Part shown: positions 59,020-64,000 of the stretch, in pieces
Layout: each line of letters begins with the position of its first letter
Position numbering within the stretch: the stretch's first letter is position 1
Origin: Diphasiastrum complanatum
Lineage: Eukaryota > Streptophyta > Lycopodiopsida > Lycopodiales > Lycopodiaceae
Assembly: GCA_029204225.1 (NCBI GenBank)
Contig: CM055107.1
Span: 7,288,873 to 7,352,872 of the forward strand
DNA: 64,000 nt
Direction: 5' to 3'
Position numbers and translations under genes: made by a program
The notes under the pieces: generated by a model
What the model was told of the DNA's origin: nothing
Databases searched by the model: none
Seen by the model: the letters and a program-made list of their open reading frames with translations, nothing else

Positions 59020-60515
59020 CTTGGCCCGTAGCCCTTGGTGCTTGGTGCTTAGTCCTTAGCCTTTCGCCATTGGTCCTTAGAGTTTGGCCCATGCCACTTG
59101 GTCCTCAACTACTGGACTATAGCCCTTGGCCCTTAGCCCTTAGTCCTTAGATCTTGGTCCTTAGCACTTACCCCTTAGCCAGTTGGCCCTTAGTCCTTAG
59201 CCCATGGCCCTTACCTCTTACCTCTTAGATCTAGGCCCTTAGCCCTTAGTCCTTAGACGTTGGCCCTCGACCCTCGGTCCTTAGCCAGTTGGCCCTTAGT
59301 CCTTAGACTTTGACCCTTAGCCGTTGGCCCTTAGTTCTTGACCACTGGCCCTTAGCCCTTAGCCCTTGACTCTTGGCCCTTGGTTCTTAGCTATTGGCCC
59401 TCGACCCTCAGTCCTTAGCCAGTTGGCCCTTAGTCCTTATACCTTGACCCTTAGCCATTGGTCCTAGCCCTTACTTCTTAGTTGCTGGCCCTTAGCCTTT
59501 GACTCTTGGCCCTTGGTTCTTAGCCGTTGGCCCTCGACCCTCGGTCCTTAGACAGTTGGAACTTAGTCCTTAGACCTTGACCCTTAGCCGTTGGCCCTTA
59601 GTTCTTAGCCGTTGGCCCTTGGTTCTTAGCCGCTGGCCCTTAGCCCTTGGTAGTCTGCAATTGGCCCTTAGCCCTTGACTCTTGGCCCTTGGTTCTTAGT
59701 CATTGGCCCTCGACCCTCGGTCCTCAACTAGTTGGCCCTTGGTCCTTAGACCTTGACCCTTAGCCGTTTGCCCTTAGTTCTTAGCCGCTGGCCTTAGCCC
59801 TTGGTAGTCAACAATTGGCCCTTAGCTCTTGACTCTTGGCCCTTTGTTCTTAGCCATTGGCCCTCGACCCTCGATCCTTAGCTAGTTGGCCCTTGGTCCT
59901 TAGACCTTGACGCTTAGATGTTGGTCCTTAATTCTTAGCTGCTAGCCCTTAGCCCTTGGTAGTCGGCAATTGGCCCTCAGCCCTTGACTCTTGGCCCTTG
60001 GTTCTTAGTTGTTGGCCCTCGACCCTCGGTCCTAAGGCAGTTGGCCCTTAGTCCTTAGACCTTGATCCTTAGCCATTAGCCGTTGGCCCTTGGTTCTTAG
60101 TCGTTGGCCCTTAGCCCTTGGTTCTTAGTTGTTGGCCCTCAACCCTCGGTCCATAGCTAGTTGGCCCTTAGTCCTTAGACTTTGACCCTTAGCCGTTGGC
60201 CCTTAGTTCTTAGCCGCTAGCCCTTAATCCTTGGCAGTCGGCAATTGGCCCTTTGCCCTTGACTCTTGGCCCTTGGTTCTTAGTCGTTGGCCCTCGACCC
60301 TCGGTCCTTATCCAGTTGGCCCTTAGTCCTTAGACCTTGACTCTTAGCCATTGTCCCTTAGTTCTTAGCCGTTGGCCCTTAGTTCTTAGCCGCTGGCCCT
60401 TAGCCCTTGGTAGTCGACAATTGGCCCTTAGCCCTTGACTCTTGGTCCTTGGACCAATGCCTTATCCGTAGTAGGTGATTTGTCCTTAGCCCAAGGCCCT
60501 TAGTCATTGACCTTA
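59020..60515. repeat. CCTTAG-type satellite array
   Basis: About 1.5 kb built from 10-15 bp words of the form CCCTTAGCCNTTGG (CCCTTGGTTCTTAGCCGTTG, TAGTCCTTAGACCTTGACCC). A longer order is present: the phrase GGCCCTCGACCCTCGGTCC recurs at about 59262, 59396, 59529, 59705, 59859, 60014, 60134 and 60289, so higher-order units are 120-176 bp and vary by loss or gain of words. It is not the plant telomere repeat (CCCTAAA). Confidence 0.93.
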
Positions 60516-61340
60516 TAGGCTATTTTTTCTTGTAACTTATGTTATTGTTTTTTATTATTGTTTTAAGGTTTTTATTTCTCCTAACTGTATGGATTTTATT
60601 TTTTATTATTTTTTTAGATTTTAAATGTTTTCTATGTAATTTTTTAGTATATTTTGTACTTTTTTATTCTCATTAAGTTTTTATAATTGTATTTATTAAT
60701 ATTTTTATTTGGTCATTTTATTTTTTTAATTATATTATTCATTTATTTTGTGATTTTATTTTATTTTTATTCAATTTTTATATATCTAACTTATTGTGTA
60801 GTTTTGTATTTTATTTATTGTATTTTGTGAATTTATTATTTTATTTTAATATTTTAATAAATAATCTATTTTTTAAATTTCTATGATTTATTAATTGCTA
60901 CATTCTATTTTTTTATATTTCTCTCGTTTTTTTATGATTATATTGATTCTATTCTATTTTTTTGTTTTCTTTAATTTTATTTATATTTTATATTCTATTC
61001 TATTTTTAAATTTTTAATTTATTGATGTTATTATTATGTGATGCTATCTATTTATTCTTTTGATTTCTTCCAATCTTGATTTTCAATTTAGTTTATTTTT
61101 TTATTTCTTTGTTACAGTTTTTATTTTATTTTATTTTTATTCAATTTATTGTAATTTTTGGTGTTTTGTTGATTTTATTTTCTTATTTGACTCCATTTAT
61201 TATTGTATTTATTTATCTAGTTTGTTTTTTTATTTTTGTGTTTTTTTTATTTATGATTTTTATTTTAATTTCATAAACATTTAGTGTTATTCATATTTAA
61301 ATCTACTAATTTTCACTTCTATGTTTTCAAAAGTTAGTTA
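60516..61340. other. T-rich low-complexity region
   Basis: About 820 bp of strongly T-rich plus strand (ATTTTATTTTTTATTATTTT and similar). Phe/Ile-rich short frames at 61060-61284 are artefacts. It separates the satellite from the microsatellite zone. Confidence 0.85.
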
Positions 61341-61819
61341 TGTTTTTATGTTTTGTTTGCAATTTTTAATTATATGTCTTACTAAAAACATGCAAAGGGA
61401 GAAAAACACCAAGGAGAGGAGAGCACAAGGAAAGGACAACAATTATCCCATAAGTATTTCTAGAAGCATGATAGAACTCATGAGTATATATACATTGTGA
61501 AATTCGTCTTTTTCCAAGAATTGTGACTAAAGAGTCACAGTTACAATAAGATGGCTTTCCAAAAATGCCAAAAACAATAAGATTTGTTTTTTTATGAATT
61601 CAATACGGTGTTGACACATGGCAAATCATATATCCCATAAGCAAAATGAACATTTGTCTACCAAGATAGATAAACCTCATCCTCATCTCAATAGTTCACT
61701 TTGTTATTTAATTTTAAAACTTCAAGCTTCAAGCTTTTTCTTTTATGTTCTCATTTTTACTTCACGTTCAAAACATAAAATATGGGGCCGTATATCTGCG
61801 CAAATTTTCATTATAATTT

Positions 61820-61821
<2 letters not shown>
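61341..61821. other. no gene recognised
   Basis: Short unique AT-rich sequence. A 114-codon frame (61618-61962) crosses the TA repeat and shows no motif. Confidence 0.4.

Positions 61822-61860
<39 letters not shown>
61822..61860. repeat. (TA)n microsatellite
   Basis: About 19 TA units, followed after GCAC by a second short TA run. Confidence 0.95.
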
Positions 61861-61865
<5 letters not shown>

Positions 61866-62101
61866 TATATATATAAGCATCAATGTGCATAGCCTCTCGC
61901 CGCTACGGGAGGTTCTGCGTGATTTTTCTAGTAAAGAGTGTCCGTCGTTGATGGGGCAATGACGGACGTGCGTCGATGGCGGACGTGCGCACGTGCGTGC
62001 GTGTGTGCATGCGTGTGCGTGCGTGCCCTAAGGCGTTGTGTATTTGTGTGTCCAAGTGTGTGTATGTGCATGTGTTGTGTGCATGCAATGTGTGTTTATG
62101 G

Positions 62102-62104
<3 letters not shown>

Positions 62105-62135
<31 letters not shown>
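62105..62135. repeat. (GT)15 microsatellite
   Basis: GT run within a wider TG-rich zone (61980-62350) containing many GTGCGTGC and TGTGCATG words. Confidence 0.95.
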
Positions 62136-62137
<2 letters not shown>

Positions 62138-62181
62138 GTTGTGGATTAGGATTAGGTTGTAGCTTTAGCTTTAGGCTTAGG

Positions 62182-62182
<1 letters not shown>

Positions 62183-62250
<68 letters not shown>
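62183..62250. repeat. (TG)34 microsatellite
   Basis: Uninterrupted TG run of 68 bp. Cys-Val or His-Thr repeat frames over this zone are artefacts. Between this and the previous tract lies a TTAGG/TTTAG-rich segment (62146-62182). Confidence 0.96.
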
Positions 62251-62254
<4 letters not shown>

Positions 62255-62404
62255 TGTGTGTGTGGGTCTGCGTGTGTTTGTGGGTGTGCACATTGTGTTG
62301 TGTGTATGTCTGTTTGTGTGTGTGCTATGTTCGTGTGCATGTGCGTGTGCGGCCAGCGATCTGGGTGACGGTTGGAAGGCGGTTGATGGTTTAGGAGGAA
62401 GTTA

Positions 62405-64000
62405 TAAACACCTCTTGTCCGAAGTTCTGACTGGTTTTTACTGAATCCGACTAATTTTTGGCTCGATGGGCCTAGAATCTCAAGATTGCGTTTAGGGTTT
62501 CTAGTTCGGACGCACATTTCACTGTGAGTAGTGAACCGTTTGGAGCCCGATTTAGTCATGTGCATTCGTCTCGACGTGCAGCATAGGATGGAACAAATGG
62601 TCTAAACAACAGACTTCGTTCGGCGACACTGGACCAATTCTTGAGAATGTTGGAAAGTAGTCCATTTAGTGGCATTCCCCCCGACAGAAAGGGTGTTTTT
62701 GGACAAACGATGTCGGAATTGAGCTAAAAATGGTCATGTGGGTTCGTGTCAAGCCCACGCACCTGTGGACACACACCTCTCATCTGAAGTTCTGACCATT
62801 TTTTACTGAATCCGACCAATTCCTGGCTCGATGGGCCTAGATTGCCAAGACCAGTTTAGGGATTCTGGTTCGAATGCATGTTTTATTGTGAGTACTGAAT
62901 CGTTTGGAGCCTGGTTTAGTCCCGTGGGTTCGTCTTGACATGCAGGACAAGACGAAATAGACCGTCTAAAAAGCGGACTTCATTCGATGACACTGGACCA
63001 ATTCTCGGGGATACTGAAAATAGTCCATTTAGTGGCATTCTCCCGGCAGAAAGGGTGTTTTTAGACAAACGGTGTTAGAATTGAGCTACAAATGTTCCTA
63101 TGGGTTTGTGTTGAGCCCACAAACCTGTGGACACTCCGTTCCGAGGTTCTGGCTGTTTTTGACTGAATTCGACCAATTTTTGGCTCGATGGGCCTAAAGT
63201 CCTAGAACTACGTTTAGGGTTTCTGATTCAAGGACGCACGTTTCGCTATGAAAATTGAACTATTTGGAGTCTAGTTTAGTGTTGTAGGTCCGTATCGACG
63301 TGTAGCATAGGACGGAACAGACGGTCTGAAAAATGAACTTCGTTCGGTGACACTGAACCGGTTCTCGAGGATGCTAAAAGGTAGTCCATTTAGTGGGATT
63401 CCCCCTGGCAGAAAGAGCATTTTTGGACAAACGACGTCGAAAGTGAGCTACAAATGGTCCTGTGGGTTCGTGTCGAGCCCATGAACCTGTGGACTTCTGT
63501 TCGAGGTTCTGACTGTTTTCTATTGAATCCGACCGATTCCTGGTTTGATGGGGGCCTAGAATCCTAGAACTGCATTTAGGGTTTCTGGTTTGAACGCATG
63601 TTTTGTTGTTGTGAGTACTGAACCATTTGGAACCCGGTTTAGTCTTGTCGGCTCGTCTTGGCGTGCAGCATAGGACGGAATAGACGGCCTAGAAAATGAA
63701 CTTTGTTTAGCGACACTGGACCAGTTCTCGGGGATGCTAGAAAGTAGTCCATTTAGTGCAATTCTCCCCAACAAAAAGATTGTTTTCAGACAAACGGCAT
63801 CGAAATTGAGCCACATATGGTCCTGGTTTGTGTTTAGCCCACAAACCTATGGACACTTCCTGTCCGAAGTTCTGACCATTTTTTACTGAATCCGATCAAT
63901 TTCTGGCTCGATGGGCCTAGATTCCCAAGATTGCGTTTAGGATTTCTAGTTCGGATGCATGTTTCGCTATGAATACTGAACCGTTTGGAGCTTGGTTTAG
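62405..64000. repeat. satellite, monomer about 361 bp, 4.4 copies to the window end
   Basis: The phrase GAAGTTCTGAC / GAGGTTCTG starts monomers at 62421, 62786, 63143, 63503 and 63866, giving periods of 365, 357, 360 and 363 bp. Each contains GGCTCGATGGGCCTAGA, GTTTAGGGTTTCT, AACCGTTTGGAGC and TAGTCCATTTAGTG. By eye the copies are roughly 80-90 percent alike. The array runs beyond 64000. Short frames on either strand (for example 63816-63556) are incidental. Confidence 0.95.

Noticed and set aside
59020-60515. Possible CRISPR array or telomere
   Set aside because: No constant repeat with unique spacers, and the genome is eukaryotic. The words are CCCTTAG/CCTTGG, not the plant telomere CCCTAAA.
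61938-62565. Cys-Val and His-Thr repeat frames over the TG region
   Set aside because: Artefacts of the TG/CA microsatellite; frames exist on both strands.
63556-63816. 86-codon frame on the minus strand
   Set aside because: Falls inside a satellite monomer and is not conserved in the other monomers.

Overview
This is a window of plant nuclear DNA dominated by transposable elements. The evidence for a land plant is a full-length copy of an EXORDIUM/PHI-1 type gene, a tRNA-Trp(CCA) that matches the plant consensus as I remember it, Ty1/copia and Ty3/gypsy elements primed by initiator Met-tRNA (TGGTATCAGAGC-type sites), long GA/TG/TA microsatellites and satellite arrays. I cannot name the species. 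A fern, lycophyte or bryophyte is a guess only, prompted by the large degraded retroelement load and the DUF7869-like transposon.

Layout. 1-1.9 kb: broken copia pol on the minus strand (family A). 1.9-3.6 kb: a plus-strand copia piece joined to a gypsy protease/RT piece. 3.6-8.1 kb: no gene; a stem-loop, a primer site and a (GA)59 tract. 8.1-12.1 kb: two heavily decayed plus-strand copia remnants. 12.9-13.9 kb: an EXORDIUM-like gene on the minus strand with one frameshift. 14.5-20.3 kb: tandem repeats, small inverted-end (MITE-like) elements and two more (GA)60 tracts. 20.4 kb: tRNA-Trp. 22.9-24.0 kb: a field of CGGATGCA-like motifs holding a fragment of a DUF7869-like transposon. 24.1-29.1 kb: a minus-strand gypsy element (gag, protease, RT, RNase H, integrase). 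29.2-32.0 kb: a 1.2 kb LTR and, inside its element, an intact 439-codon ORF of unknown family made of two homologous halves. 33.6-36.7 kb: plus-strand copia gag fragments and an LTR with primer site. 36.7-38.3 kb: a second copy of family A. 39.9-43.1 kb: a GC-richer repeat region with a GGCGCC cluster and two large tandem duplications. 43.7-46 kb: integrase, chromodomain remnant and 3' LTR of a chromovirus. 47.2-47.9 kb: three copies of the small inverted-end repeat. 49.6-52.8 kb: a decayed DUF7869-like transposon gene and an unknown upstream ORF. 53.0-59.0 kb: a complete-length copia element with two LTRs and a perfect 5-bp target duplication, inserted into a CCTTAG-type satellite that continues to 60.5 kb. 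60.5-64 kb: T-rich DNA, microsatellites and a satellite of about 361 bp that runs off the end.

Only two loci look like ordinary host genes: the tRNA, and the EXORDIUM-like gene, which is broken as read. Most pol genes carry stops, frameshifts or internal deletions. The most unusual items are the 439-aa two-fold repeat ORF, CACACGTGTG palindromes recurring in several LTRs, an in-frame stop at the same gag codon in two diverged copia copies, and a 612-codon open frame that hides its family's core motifs in another frame.
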